From the NCBI RefSeq assembly GCF_001263395.1, contig NZ_CP011786.1, positions 1,302,001-1,366,000 on the forward strand: a stretch of 64,000 nucleotides of DNA, written 5' to 3'. The position numbers were made by a program, and so were the translations under genes. The notes under the pieces are model-generated. The model did no database searches and had not been told where the DNA came from. It was given only the letters and a program-made list of their open reading frames with translations. Shown piece by piece: positions 46,178-55,831 of this stretch (positions are counted from its first letter, which is position 1; every line of letters starts with the position of its first letter). This DNA is from Bifidobacterium actinocoloniiforme DSM 22766. Its GTDB lineage: Bacteria; Actinomycetota; Actinomycetes; Actinomycetales; Bifidobacteriaceae.

Positions 46178-49100
46178 ATGGAACTCAATCTCAATGGCAG
46201 CTGGAATTTCTACCCAGATGGCAGCGATGAAGGGCACAAAATTACCGTGCCCACCTGGTGGGATAGCCTTCCGCAGACCACCGGCTACCCAGCCGAGTGG
46301 AGTCAAGGGGTGCGGCACGGGCTTTATCGGAGGAGTTTCCAACTAAGCAAAGAAGACCTTGCCGAGGATTTGTTCGTGCATGTGGGCGCGCTGGCCACGT
46401 TAGGCAAAGTGAGGGTCAATGGGGTGTCCGTTGGGCCCGAGTCTACTAAGGAGTACCTGATGACCCTTCTGCCCTACGATTTGGACATCAACGGGGCGGC
46501 GAGGACCGGGAGCAACGAACTGGAAATCGAAGTTTGGAGCGTCAAGCAACTACCGGAGGACGCGCTGGCACCGGAAGAAGGACCTGACCGCCTGCTCTTC
46601 CCCTTCGGCACCGAAAACATCGTGGGCCGCGTAGGGTTGGGCGGCGATGTTCGGGTGGCGAGCCGACCTAAGCTGCGCATCGACGACATGCAGATAATCC
46701 CTGACCTGAAACGTAATGCCGACCCATCCGACGACGAGTTAACACTCAAAGCCACGCTCGTCAACCACACGCGGCGCATGGCCAAGCTAGCCCTCAAAGC
46801 CCAGGTCCGCCCCTGGACGCGAAACGAGAGAGCAACTGAATCAGCGGAACTGACATTGGAGAGCGGACAGATAGAGCTGGCGGCGGGAGCCAGCCAGGTG
46901 ATTAGCTTGACCGCTGCTTGGCCTGATGCGCGCTACTGGTCGCGGACCGACCCCTTCCTCTACCAAATGGATGCGGAGTTGATCCGAACCACCAGTGGGA
47001 TACCAGTGAACACCGCCAGCGACCGCTTCGGTTTTCGTCAATTCTGGAGGGAAGGCGATCGCTACATGATGAATGGCTTGCCAATCCGTCTACGCGGCGA
47101 CTCCCTCTGCTTACTCAACCAGGGCAACCGCGACCTAATCAACGAAATCGGTGACGCTTACGGGGTGATTCTGGACGACAACCACGCCTCGGATGCGATG
47201 GCAGAAGCATGGATAGACGCCTACCGGCACGCCAACGCCAATATCCTACGCAACCACATCCGTTCCATCCCCTCTGACAGCCTGGAGAACCATGCCGATG
47301 AAACAGGCATGTTGATCGAGGAGGAGACCGCTTTCTGGAATCCGGGTTCGGTCTCAAATGTGTCGTTGGAACCCCCTTACTATATCAACTACAGCGACGA
47401 GACCATAGGCTACTACTGCGAGTGGGTGCAACGCTGGGTGCGCGCTTACCGCAACCACCCATCCATCATCCTATGGTCCACTACCAATGAGGCATGGAAC
47501 CCCAACGACGCCACCGAGCTGATAGGTCCGCTGCAGGAGGCAGCACTAAGGGAAGACCCTTCCCGGCTGGTGATCAATGACGGTTTCAATAAGCCAATCA
47601 CCAATGAGGACTCCCGCCATTACTTCGGGGGATACCCCTCTGGCATGACTTCCGCGCCTGACATCTACTCCCTATATCAGATCGACTCCGACCTGCCGCT
47701 GGCCGCCGGCGAGGAGTTCTCCGTATCCACAGCTGGCATCCCCCGATACAGCGAGGACGGATCCATCCAAGACATCTACCACGGCAGGCTTAATGGCGAC
47801 CCCGACACAATCACCCGCGCGGACTTCGGACGGGAGGTCGGCCGCGTAACTCGAGGTGTACGCACTACGCGTATGGCCGATTGGAAACCATTCTGCCTGT
47901 CCATGTTCATCTATGACAATATCGAGCGCTTCGTACCGCTGGACCAGAAGATGACAAAACATGGACTCAACCCTAAACTGCTGATGCGCCCGCAGTTTGA
48001 CCCGACAAAGAGCGGCGACGAACGATGGATTGAGGGCGGCGGGTACCGGTATTTCGCCAATTCTTACGCGGATGTGGCGGCCTATGACAAGGCATACGAC
48101 AAGGAGCCCCGTCTAGGCCAGCCCCATCGGATTTACCGACCAGGCGAGACCAGCGAACGCATCATTATCGTGCACAATGACGAAGAGCGCCGCGGCACCA
48201 AGCTGGAACTGCAGTGGAGAGTGTCCTACCAAACCGTATCTGACGGTAACTTGTACACAACTGAGGAAGACACACGAATCGTAGAAGTGCCTCACGCTGA
48301 GCACCGAGAAAGCACGATCAATATCCAAGTGCCCGACGCGGATGCCGCCCGAGGCGCCAAGCTTATCCTCACTCTGGCGGTACGCAAAGAGAATCAGGAA
48401 GTATATCGGGAGGAAAACTTCTTAGGCTGGATAGACCGACCTGCGCCAGCCAAGCTAGCTGTACACGGCTCAGAGCGCCACCTAGGAGAGTTGGGCTGGG
48501 AATCGCGCACAGTCAAGCACGTGATTCACTTAGCTCAAGAGGGTGGCACAATGAGCGAGCACTGGACTGCCACAGTCGACGACGATGCCTCGGGAGCCTT
48601 CCAGCTGGAAGCGCGGACCGGCAATCTGCGTCACGAGCAGGACATTTTCTACACGCTCAACACCGCGGCGCTGGAAGCGGGCAGCAAGCATCGCGCAGCC
48701 GTGACCTTTACAGGCGAGAACGGTGAAACAGCTCGGTTCACCGTCGCTTTCACCGTAAACGATGCTCCAGGGAGCGAAGATCCCACGAACCTCGCCGCTG
48801 GCGCACGGGTGAGGGTCTCCTCGACATCCGGAAAGCCGGGCTGGACCGCCGCAGCCTTGGTGGATGGCGTGTTCAACGCCGGTTATGACCGATTCGGATG
48901 GTCCAGCGAAATCAGCGGCGAAAACAAACCACAATGGGCCCAATTGGAGTTCCACAGGCCAGTTAGCCTAGCCCAAGTGGTACTCGTACCACGCGGGGAG
49001 AACCCCGGAGGCACCGTAGCCGAGGCCTTTCACGGCGAAGGTGAGGGAGTGGGCGGCGTGCTGGAGTTCGCGGCCGGTCACAAAGCGTTGGACCCCAACC

Positions 49101-50233
49101 GCGGGCAGGGCTTCCCTCTGGACTTCACAATCTCGGTCTCGGAAAACGGTCACGATTGGCAGGAGGTATCCCGTCACGTGAATTACCCGTTACCAGATAA
49201 TGGTAAACCCAGATCCTTTGATTTTGAGCCGGTACAAGGCGTACGCTTCGTGCGCATTGCCGCCAGCCGACTGCGTCCTAACCCGAATGCTGGTGGGGCC
49301 TACGCCATGCAGCTGACCCAGATTGCGGCCTACGCCGACCACCGAATACCCACTATTCCCACTGCGCCCACCCAGGTACGCGCACAAAGCCGAGGTCACC
49401 AACTGGACTTGAGTTGGAGTTATAACTCCGATGGTCGCTCGCCATTGACTGGCTCCACGCTTAAGCTTGTGAACGAACAAGACCAACTCATCCGGATGGA
49501 GTTGGATGGCGCCCAGCAGCAAACAAGTCTGAGGAACGTGCCGTATGGGTCGTGGATCGTCCTGATTCAAGGTCGAAATACGATAGGAGCCGGCGAACTT
49601 TCCGAACCCTATGAAACCCTTGTTGGAGAGACGCAGTCCGAACAAATCAACAGCACTCTGCCTCGACCGGACCAGCCGAGCGCAGAAGTGGATGTGGATC
49701 GAGCGCAGGTGAACCTGACTTGGAAGGCTAACAATCTTCCTAACGATATCGAGGGATGGAATCTGATACTCTCGCCAATCTCTGGTGACGGCCAGGCCCT
49801 GACCGCATGGGCCCCAGCCAATGAGGATGAGCCCAGCTGGACCTTTGAACAGGTGCCGACAGGGAGCTACCGAGCCTGGTTGGAGGCGACCAGCACGGTT
49901 GGCGCGGTTTCCGAACCCTCCCAGCCGAGCGCCCCAATCATCGTGGCGCACACTCCTGCCAAACCCAACAAGCCCGGAGTCACCTCATCCGGGCGCCGGA
50001 TGAAGGTGACCTGGCAGGTGCCCACCGACGGCGGTACCCCAGTCACCTCCTACGTACTCACCCTGCGCAACTTGACCGAAGGCAAAAGCCAGGTGGTCAA
50101 GGCCGATGCCAGCCAGACGGTGGTCAGCGTGGATGCCCTGGCACCGGGGAACTATACAGTCTCGATCATTGCTGTCAACGCAATTGGCATGTCCCAAGAG
50201 TCCAGCCCCTCTCTGCCTTGCATCATCAAGTGA
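46178..50233 (+). CDS. GH2 glycoside hydrolase with discoidin-like and three Fn3 domains
   Basis: A 1351-residue multidomain enzyme. N-terminal GH2 jelly roll (WNFYPDGSDEGHKITVPTWW, then VHVGALATLGKVRVNGVSVG) and Ig-like domain occupy about 1-290. The TIM barrel follows, with acid/base candidate E438 in STTNEAWNPND and a nucleophile candidate E512 or E513 in AAGEEFSVST. Residues about 868-1033 look like an F5/8 type C (discoidin) sugar-binding domain. Fn3-like modules start near 1060, 1163 and 1260. No signal peptide, lipobox or anchor is present, although such accessory domains usually serve extracellular enzymes. AGGAAAG lies about 10 bases before the ATG. It is followed by a GPH symporter and LacI regulator. 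Specificity (beta-glucuronide, beta-galactoside or other) is open. Confidence 0.82.
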   Translation: MELNLNGSWNFYPDGSDEGHKITVPTWWDSLPQTTGYPAEWSQGVRHGLYRRSFQLSKEDLAEDLFVHVGALATLGKVRVNGVSVGPESTKEYLMTLLPYDLDINGAARTGSNELEIEVWSVKQLPEDALAPEEGPDRLLFPFGTENIVGRVGLGGDVRVASRPKLRIDDMQIIPDLKRNADPSDDELTLKATLVNHTRRMAKLALKAQVRPWTRNERATESAELTLESGQIELAAGASQVISLTAAWPDARYWSRTDPFLYQMDAELIRTTSGIPVNTASDRFGFRQFWREGDRYMMNGLPIRLRGDSLCLLNQGNRDLINEIGDAYGVILDDNHASDAMAEAWIDAYRHANANILRNHIRSIPSDSLENHADETGMLIEEETAFWNPGSVSNVSLEPPYYINYSDETIGYYCEWVQRWVRAYRNHPSIILWSTTNEAWNPNDATELIGPLQEAALREDPSRLVINDGFNKPITNEDSRHYFGGYPSGMTSAPDIYSLYQIDSDLPLAAGEEFSVSTAGIPRYSEDGSIQDIYHGRLNGDPDTITRADFGREVGRVTRGVRTTRMADWKPFCLSMFIYDNIERFVPLDQKMTKHGLNPKLLMRPQFDPTKSGDERWIEGGGYRYFANSYADVAAYDKAYDKEPRLGQPHRIYRPGETSERIIIVHNDEERRGTKLELQWRVSYQTVSDGNLYTTEEDTRIVEVPHAEHRESTINIQVPDADAARGAKLILTLAVRKENQEVYREENFLGWIDRPAPAKLAVHGSERHLGELGWESRTVKHVIHLAQEGGTMSEHWTATVDDDASGAFQLEARTGNLRHEQDIFYTLNTAALEAGSKHRAAVTFTGENGETARFTVAFTVNDAPGSEDPTNLAAGARVRVSSTSGKPGWTAAALVDGVFNAGYDRFGWSSEISGENKPQWAQLEFHRPVSLAQVVLVPRGENPGGTVAEAFHGEGEGVGGVLEFAAGHKALDPNRGQGFPLDFTISVSENGHDWQEVSRHVNYPLPDNGKPRSFDFEPVQGVRFVRIAASRLRPNPNAGGAYAMQLTQIAAYADHRIPTIPTAPTQVRAQSRGHQLDLSWSYNSDGRSPLTGSTLKLVNEQDQLIRMELDGAQQQTSLRNVPYGSWIVLIQGRNTIGAGELSEPYETLVGETQSEQINSTLPRPDQPSAEVDVDRAQVNLTWKANNLPNDIEGWNLILSPISGDGQALTAWAPANEDEPSWTFEQVPTGSYRAWLEATSTVGAVSEPSQPSAPIIVAHTPAKPNKPGVTSSGRRMKVTWQVPTDGGTPVTSYVLTLRNLTEGKSQVVKADASQTVVSVDALAPGNYTVSIIAVNAIGMSQESSPSLPCIIK

Positions 50234-50301
50234 GCCCAAGGCAGCAATCGGCAATGAATGTCCAGCAATAACCAATAAGAAACAGAAGGAGAAAAGCTCA
50301 A

Positions 50302-51687
50302 ATGAGCCAATCGCAAGTCGCGCCTCAGCCTCAAAAGCTAACGCCACTCAACATCATCGGTTACGGGACAGGCGATGCCGCCAACAACGTGGGCTGGCAG
50401 ATGATGAACCTTTTCCTGACCACCTACTACGTCTATATGGGCATCGACCCGATGGTGGTAGCGAACATCTTTCTGGGAGCGCGGCTCTTCCAAGCTGTGG
50501 TCTACCTGTTCGCAGGCAATGTCACTGACAACTTCAAACCCAACAAAAACGGCAAGTTCCGTAGGTTGGTAGTCATCTTCGGTATCCCACTGATGATTTC
50601 TGTGGCGCTGATGTACACGATTCCGCCGAACTCAGCCATGAACATCAAAATCATCTGGGCGATTGTGACCTACCTGCTCTACCAGCTCTTCGGCGCCTTG
50701 GGAGGCGTGCCCTACGGCGCCCTGCTGGGCGCGATGACCGAGGACCCGAACGAGCGGCAGAAGCTGTCCGCAGCCCGCAACTTCGGTTCCGCAGCCGTCG
50801 GGATCATTTTCACCTTCACCCTGGCCACCCGTGTCAACTCGATGGACCCCTCCAAGCTCTTCCTGCCTGTGGTCTCCGTCTTCTGCGTGCTGGGTGCCCT
50901 AGGCTACGTGTTCATGGCCAAGGCCACAATCGAACAGTACACGCCCGCTCCACAGAAGAAAACCTCACCACTGCATAGCCTACAGGTCATGTTCAGCAAC
51001 AAGGCTCTGCTCCTGGTCTGCTTGGCCACACTCTTCATGACCAACCCGGTGGGCTCCATCGCCCCAATCGTGGCCAAAGAAGTCCTCGCCGTAGGCCAGC
51101 CCCACCTAATCAGCCAAGTCACGTTCGCCTTGACCCTGGTATCCGTGCTGGCAGGCGCAGTCATGTCCCCATTCTCCCCTGTCATCGTGCGGCACCTAGG
51201 CAAGAAGACCACTTGGATCACCGGTGCCGCCATCGTGATCATCTCCTCCTTGGCTTTCATCTTCGTGGAGAACGCCTGGTTGGCAGTCTTCTTCATCGCC
51301 ATGAACAGCGTCGGCGTGCAGTTTATCACCCCTTGCGTCTGGGCCATGCAAGCCGACTCGGTGCAGTACCACGAGTGGAAAACCGGTGAGAAAAACACCG
51401 AGGGCGCAGCAATGGGCGCTTTGTCCTTCACCCGCCAGGTAGGTGGCGCCATCAACAGCTGGGCAGGTCCTGCCATCCTCTCCTTCATCGGTTACAAGTC
51501 CGGCATGAACGTGGCGCAAGATCCTTCGATCCAGACCAATATGCGTTTGGCCGTCGGCCTAGTACCGACAATCGTGTTCGCCATCTCCGCCATCCTGATT
51601 TTCTTCTATCCAGTCACTGAAAAGAAGTTCCGGCAGATAACTACTGACTTGAAAGAGCGCCATGCCAAGGAGGCGGCACAAGCCTGA
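50302..51687 (+). CDS. GPH-family glycoside:cation symporter
   Basis: A 461-residue, 12-helix transporter of the glycoside-pentoside-hexuronide family (MelB/GusB/XynB-like). The first helix region GYGTGDAANNVGWQMMNLFL and LGARLFQAVVYLFAGNVTDN carry the cation-binding Asp positions. GALGGVPYGALLGAMTEDPN and EWKTGEKNTEGAAMGALSFT are further signatures. AGAAGGAG precedes the ATG, 69 bases after the GH2 stop, so the two form an operon and the symporter probably brings in the glycoside that the cytoplasmic GH2 enzyme cuts. This agrees with the lack of an export signal on the enzyme. Confidence 0.9.
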   Translation: MSQSQVAPQPQKLTPLNIIGYGTGDAANNVGWQMMNLFLTTYYVYMGIDPMVVANIFLGARLFQAVVYLFAGNVTDNFKPNKNGKFRRLVVIFGIPLMISVALMYTIPPNSAMNIKIIWAIVTYLLYQLFGALGGVPYGALLGAMTEDPNERQKLSAARNFGSAAVGIIFTFTLATRVNSMDPSKLFLPVVSVFCVLGALGYVFMAKATIEQYTPAPQKKTSPLHSLQVMFSNKALLLVCLATLFMTNPVGSIAPIVAKEVLAVGQPHLISQVTFALTLVSVLAGAVMSPFSPVIVRHLGKKTTWITGAAIVIISSLAFIFVENAWLAVFFIAMNSVGVQFITPCVWAMQADSVQYHEWKTGEKNTEGAAMGALSFTRQVGGAINSWAGPAILSFIGYKSGMNVAQDPSIQTNMRLAVGLVPTIVFAISAILIFFYPVTEKKFRQITTDLKERHAKEAAQA

Positions 51688-51859
51688 TACACTACGGACG
51701 CGAACCGCTTCAATGTGACGGACGACCACCGAAGCGTATTACGGAGCGACGCGACCTGCCCGGAATTGAGATTTCGGATAGGCCACGCCGCTCCTGCGCA
51801 TCCAGCGTGCGACCTACACTGGTGCAATAACCATTGGCAGCATTCAACATCGAGGTTTT

Positions 51860-53017
51860 ATGACTGACGGAAGCGGGCATCAGGCCGCTGGCGGCACAGC
51901 TAAAGCCACCGTCCGCGTGCGTTTGGCTGACGTGGCAGCAGAAGCGGGCGTTGCCATATCCACGGTCTCCCGTGTCTTTTCCAAGCCAACACGGGTCAAC
52001 TTCCAAACCGCAGAACGAGTGCGACAGGTGGCGGACCGTCTGGGTTACAGGCCCAGACCAGACCGCACGGCAACAGCCGGGAATCCCTCCGATACCGAAA
52101 ATGACCGGGGAAGAGGCATCATCGCCTTCCTGACCCAAGACACAGCAGACGGCATTTCCTCACAAATCCTCAAAGGCGCGCAAAGAGAGGCCATCGCCTC
52201 AGGCTGTGCGGTATCGGTCATCGAAACAGGGCCGTCCGCTCCCCGTTCGGAGAGCCTGCTGAGGCTCCTGATGGACCGCACGGATGGCATCATCATCGCG
52301 AACAACGAATTGACAGCCGAGTCCATACACCGGACAGCCCGTCGCCTGCCCACGGTTGTGGTCAACAGACCAGTCGAAGGTGTGCCATCAATCGTGCCTG
52401 ACCCGACGATGGGCGTCACCCGCGCCCTACTTGCGCTCAAACGCTTTCACCACCGTTCAATCGTCTACGTGAGCGGCATAGATGGCTTATGGGCCGACCA
52501 CTCCCGATGGGCCTGTCTGGAGACCATAGGCCGGAGCCTAGGCTTCAAGACTCACCGAATCGGGCCTGTAAAAGCCAATGTGGAAGGCGGCGTGCAGGCG
52601 GCTGCGGCGGTGGAGGACCGCCTGCCCGATGCCATCATCGCGTATAATGACTTAATCGCGGCCGGACTGGCACTGCGTCTACAGGCCGATGGGCTACGCA
52701 TACCCGGCGATTTGTCGGTCATCGGGTTTGATAACACGCTCATTGCCCCTGTCGTAAGTCCGTCTATCACCACAATCCGCATACCGCGGGCACAAATCGG
52801 CCAAGCGGCGGTCGATACGTTGTTAGGGCGACAGGTCAGACATGCGCCCTCGTCGCGCGATAACCAACTGAAAATGTGGTTGACTGCGCACGGTCTATCT
52901 CCCCAGGAGGCTTCCCCTGAGCTCATACCAGTGGACACCTCGCTAATCATGCGGCGAAGTACCGGGGAAAGAGGGGCTCAAAGGCATTTGATTTCAAGCC
53001 TACTTGAAGTTGTATAA
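51860..53017 (+). CDS. LacI-family regulator of the GH2-GPH locus
   Basis: A 385-residue repressor. VRVRLADVAAEAGVAISTVS is the helix-turn-helix and ADRLGYRPRPDRTAT the hinge. The effector-binding domain runs from about residue 90 (GIIAFLTQDTADGISSQILK) to the LSVIGFDNTLIAPVVSPSIT segment typical of the family. The C-terminus ends QRHLISSLLEVV. GAGG lies before the ATG. It is 170 bases downstream of the symporter in the same direction and is the natural regulator of the locus. The sugar effector is unknown. Confidence 0.9.
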   Translation: MTDGSGHQAAGGTAKATVRVRLADVAAEAGVAISTVSRVFSKPTRVNFQTAERVRQVADRLGYRPRPDRTATAGNPSDTENDRGRGIIAFLTQDTADGISSQILKGAQREAIASGCAVSVIETGPSAPRSESLLRLLMDRTDGIIIANNELTAESIHRTARRLPTVVVNRPVEGVPSIVPDPTMGVTRALLALKRFHHRSIVYVSGIDGLWADHSRWACLETIGRSLGFKTHRIGPVKANVEGGVQAAAAVEDRLPDAIIAYNDLIAAGLALRLQADGLRIPGDLSVIGFDNTLIAPVVSPSITTIRIPRAQIGQAAVDTLLGRQVRHAPSSRDNQLKMWLTAHGLSPQEASPELIPVDTSLIMRRSTGERGAQRHLISSLLEVV

Positions 53018-53099
53018 GTGGGGCTATACAGCCTTATGGCCGTCGTCTTTTTCTCGCCGCTTCGCGCGAGGGCGGCCGAGGCGGTCACGGAGGCGAGCT

Positions 53100-53747
53100 A
53101 TGAGCAATATCTTGATTCTGGGCGCGTACGGGCAAATAGCCCGGATCGTGCGAGGGCGCATGTTGACTGAGAGCGACGCCCTCCTGAGCGAGTACCTGCG
53201 TCGGTCTGAGCGGCTCAAGCCCATCGACCCCTCGCGTGAGTCCATCATCGAAGGCGACGTCAACGACTACGGCAACCTGCTGTCCGCCATGCGCGGCCAG
53301 GACATCGTCTACGCCAACTTGGGCGGGGAATTCGAACCCATGGCCAAGAACGTGGTGCGGGCCATGGACGCCGTTGGCGTGAAGCGCCTGATTTGGGTGA
53401 CTGGCCTGGGGCTCTACCATGAGGTGCCCGGCAGGTTCGGGCAGTGGGTGGAGGACAGCATCGGCAGCGAGGTTATGGACGACACCCGACGGGCAGCCCA
53501 GGTCATCGAGGAGTCCGACGTGGACAGCACAATCATCCGCGCCGCCTACATGGACGATGAGCCTGACCTGGATTACGAGCTGACACGCAAGGGGGAGCCG
53601 TTTAAAGGTACGACCGTCTCCAGGGCCGCCATCGCCGACTTAATCGTGGATATCCTCAAGAACCCGAGCGAGTACAGCGGGGAGAGCCTGGGCATAGCCC
53701 GACCCGGTACCGAGGGGGACCACCTGATCTGGAAGTCCCAGGGCTGA
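53100..53747 (+). CDS. NAD(P)-binding (atypical SDR/NmrA-like) protein
   Basis: A 215-residue Rossmann-fold protein. MSNILILGAYGQIARIV is the glycine-containing nucleotide site, IIEGDVNDYGNLLSAMRGQD the next strand, and VKRLIWVTGLGLYHEVPGRF the strand carrying the conserved Thr or Ser. It belongs to the short atypical SDR group; the catalytic YxxxK is not evident, so it may bind cofactor as a redox sensor or reduce an unknown small molecule. CACGGAGG precedes ATG 53100. The frame is open to 53004 but that part overlaps the end of the lacI gene and has no ribosome-binding site. Confidence 0.82.
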   Translation: MSNILILGAYGQIARIVRGRMLTESDALLSEYLRRSERLKPIDPSRESIIEGDVNDYGNLLSAMRGQDIVYANLGGEFEPMAKNVVRAMDAVGVKRLIWVTGLGLYHEVPGRFGQWVEDSIGSEVMDDTRRAAQVIEESDVDSTIIRAAYMDDEPDLDYELTRKGEPFKGTTVSRAAIADLIVDILKNPSEYSGESLGIARPGTEGDHLIWKSQG

Positions 53748-53891
53748 AGGAACCGCCGGCATGCCGCACCGGCGGCACGCCCCCAAGAGCGGCACCGCGC
53801 GGCATCTCCCATCGCCCGCTGCGGCTTTCCGCAACAGCAATACCAGTAACAGCAGCAATGTCAGCAGAGTATGAATTATAAGGAGCCGATC

Positions 53892-54644
53892 ATGGCAATC
53901 AAACAGACCGCTGGGCACGACCGACTGGGCGACTTCGCCCCAGAGTTCGCCCACCTGAACGATGATGTGCTCTTCGGGGAGGTGTGGTCGCGCGAGCGCG
54001 AGATGAGCGCTCATGACCGCTCCCTCATCACGTGCGCCGGACTCATGTCGATGGGGCTCTTCCCCCAGCTCAAGAGCCATATGGAACTCGCCAAGCGCAA
54101 CGGCGTGACCAAGACCGAGATGGTGGAGCTGATCACGCATTTAGCCTTCTACGCGGGCTGGCCCAAGGCCTGGTCCGCTTTCGGCCTGGCTAAGGAGACT
54201 TTCGGGGCCGACGAGTCCGACGCGGCGGCGGCGCCCACAGCCGAGCCCATCGCCAACCATGGCCCCTACCCGCTGGGCGACCCGGCGGACGGCCCCAACT
54301 TCACCGGGCACGCCTGGGTGCAGTACCTGACCGACCCCGGCGCTGAGTGCAGCGCAGGCAACGTGACCTTCGAGCCGGGCTGCGTCAACCGCTGGCACAC
54401 CCACCCGCACGGGCAGCTGCTGATGGTGACCGCCGGCCGTGGCTGGGAGCAGGAAGAGGGCCAGGAGCCCCGCGAGCTCAAGCCCGGCGACGTGGTCTTC
54501 TGCCCGGCGGGCGTCCGTCACTGGCACGGTGCCGCTCAGGACTCTTCGATGACCCACGTGGCCGTGACCCCCGCCGCCCCCGGCGAGCAGGTAGTCGATT
54601 GGCAGGAATTCCCCGGCCCCGCCGCAGTCGCCCAACTGGGCTGA
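53892..54644 (+). CDS. Carboxymuconolactone decarboxylase-like / cupin fusion protein
   Basis: A 250-residue two-domain protein. Residues about 10-105 form a carboxymuconolactone decarboxylase (AhpD-like) domain (SAHDRSLITCAGLMSMGLFP, ELITHLAFYAGWPKAWSAF). Only one Cys is present, so the AhpD CxxC redox pair is lacking. Residues about 150-235 form a cupin with the metal motif VNRWHTHPHGQLLMVTAGRG and a second His in CPAGVRHWHGA. Such fusions are common in bacterial detoxification or aromatic metabolism loci, though function is unproven. AAGGAG lies six bases before the ATG at 53892; an ATG at 53871 lacks it. Confidence 0.85.
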   Translation: MAIKQTAGHDRLGDFAPEFAHLNDDVLFGEVWSREREMSAHDRSLITCAGLMSMGLFPQLKSHMELAKRNGVTKTEMVELITHLAFYAGWPKAWSAFGLAKETFGADESDAAAAPTAEPIANHGPYPLGDPADGPNFTGHAWVQYLTDPGAECSAGNVTFEPGCVNRWHTHPHGQLLMVTAGRGWEQEEGQEPRELKPGDVVFCPAGVRHWHGAAQDSSMTHVAVTPAAPGEQVVDWQEFPGPAAVAQLG

Positions 54645-54730
54645 CCAAAGCGCGGCAGTAACCCGCAACCGCCCTGGACCGCGACGAGCGGAGCCCATGG
54701 CGGTTGCGGGTTGCCCGTAAGATAAGGCTT

Positions 54731-55729
54731 ATGGCACAGAAGAAAGGCCCGACCAAAGGTTCGGGCGGTAAGCATCGGGGGAAGTTGCGCGGCAGGGGCC
54801 CCACCCCAAAGGCCGAGGACCGCGTGTATCACAAAGCGTACAAGGCCAAGCAATCAGCGATCAAGCGGCAGGCGGCTGACCCAAGGCTGGCGGCCCGGCG
54901 GCGGGCGGACCGCTTCGCCACCGACCCCAGCGACCTGGTGATCGGGCGCAACGCCGTCTTGGAGGCCCTGCGAGTCGGCGTGCCCTCCAGTCAGCTCTAC
55001 GTCGCCGCTCGGCTTGAGCACGACGACCGTACCCGGGAGATCATCCGCTTGGCCGGGCAGGAGGGACTGAACCTGTTGGAGGCGGACCGCCTGGAGATGA
55101 ACCGAATCGCGCACTCCAGCAACCATCAGGGCGTCGCGCTGAAAACCCAGCCTTACCAGTACGCTACCCTGGCCAACCTGGTTGAGCAGGCCGAGCGGCA
55201 CTCAGCCGCCATGAGGGCCGTACAGGGAGCCGCAGCCTTGGCCGCCCGCCCGCTCTTCATCGCTTTGGATGGGGTGACCGACCCGCAGAACCTGGGCGCG
55301 GCGATTCGTTCCGCTGCCGCTTTTGGCGCTTCGGGCGTCATCCTGCCCGAACGGCGGTCGGCCTCGGTCACCGCTGCGGCTTGGAAAGTCTCAGCCGGCG
55401 CCGCCGCCCATCTGCCGGTAGCCCGGGTCGTGAACCTGACCAGGGCGATTGAAGCCCTGCGCGAGCGCGGATACTACGCGGTCGGCCTGGACGGCGGCGG
55501 CAAGGCCCTGGTCGGCGAGACCGGTTTCGAGACCGACCCCCTGATTGTGGTCCTCGGATCCGAGGGCAAGGGTTTGAGCCGGCTGGTGAGGGAAGCATGC
55601 GATGTGATCGCCAGCATCCCAATCTCCTCCACCGTGGAGTCACTGAACGCCTCGGTGGCTGCGGGCATCGCCCTCTATTCGGTCGCCAACGCCCGTCGCC
55701 TGGCAGGGCTGGCTCAGGAGAAGCAGTGA
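54731..55729 (+). CDS. rlmB: 23S rRNA 2'-O-methyltransferase (TrmH/RlmB family)
   Basis: A 332-residue SPOUT methyltransferase that probably methylates G2251-equivalent ribose of 23S rRNA. A basic N-terminal extension (KKGPTKGSGGKHRGKLRGRG) precedes the substrate-binding domain (DLVIGRNAVLEALRVGVPSS). The SPOUT knot carries all three motifs: DGVTDPQNLGAAIRSAAAFG, VVLGSEGKGLSRL and IPISSTVESLNASVAAGIAL. Gene naming follows family and length, as several paralogues of similar sequence exist in a genome. It is followed by a strong terminator. Confidence 0.88.
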   Translation: MAQKKGPTKGSGGKHRGKLRGRGPTPKAEDRVYHKAYKAKQSAIKRQAADPRLAARRRADRFATDPSDLVIGRNAVLEALRVGVPSSQLYVAARLEHDDRTREIIRLAGQEGLNLLEADRLEMNRIAHSSNHQGVALKTQPYQYATLANLVEQAERHSAAMRAVQGAAALAARPLFIALDGVTDPQNLGAAIRSAAAFGASGVILPERRSASVTAAAWKVSAGAAAHLPVARVVNLTRAIEALRERGYYAVGLDGGGKALVGETGFETDPLIVVLGSEGKGLSRLVREACDVIASIPISSTVESLNASVAAGIALYSVANARRLAGLAQEKQ

Positions 55730-55764
55730 TCCGGCGCTGACGAACCGCCCGCCGCCGCAAAAGG

Positions 55765-55801
55765 AAAGCCCGACGTTGGGTACTCTCAGTCGTCGGGCTT
55801 T
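55765..55801 (+). terminator. Intrinsic terminator after rlmB
   Basis: AAAGCCCGACG (55765-55775) pairs with CGTCGGGCTTT (55791-55801) with a 15-base loop; it may also serve the convergent DUF4032 gene. Confidence 0.8.
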
Positions 55802-55831
55802 CCCGCGCTTTACGCAGGCTCGGACGCAGCG

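Noticed and set aside
53004-53099. Longer N-terminus for the NAD(P)-binding protein
   Set aside because: It overlaps the end of the lacI gene, is Arg-rich and lacks a ribosome-binding site; ATG at 53100 has CACGGAGG and starts the Rossmann fold directly.
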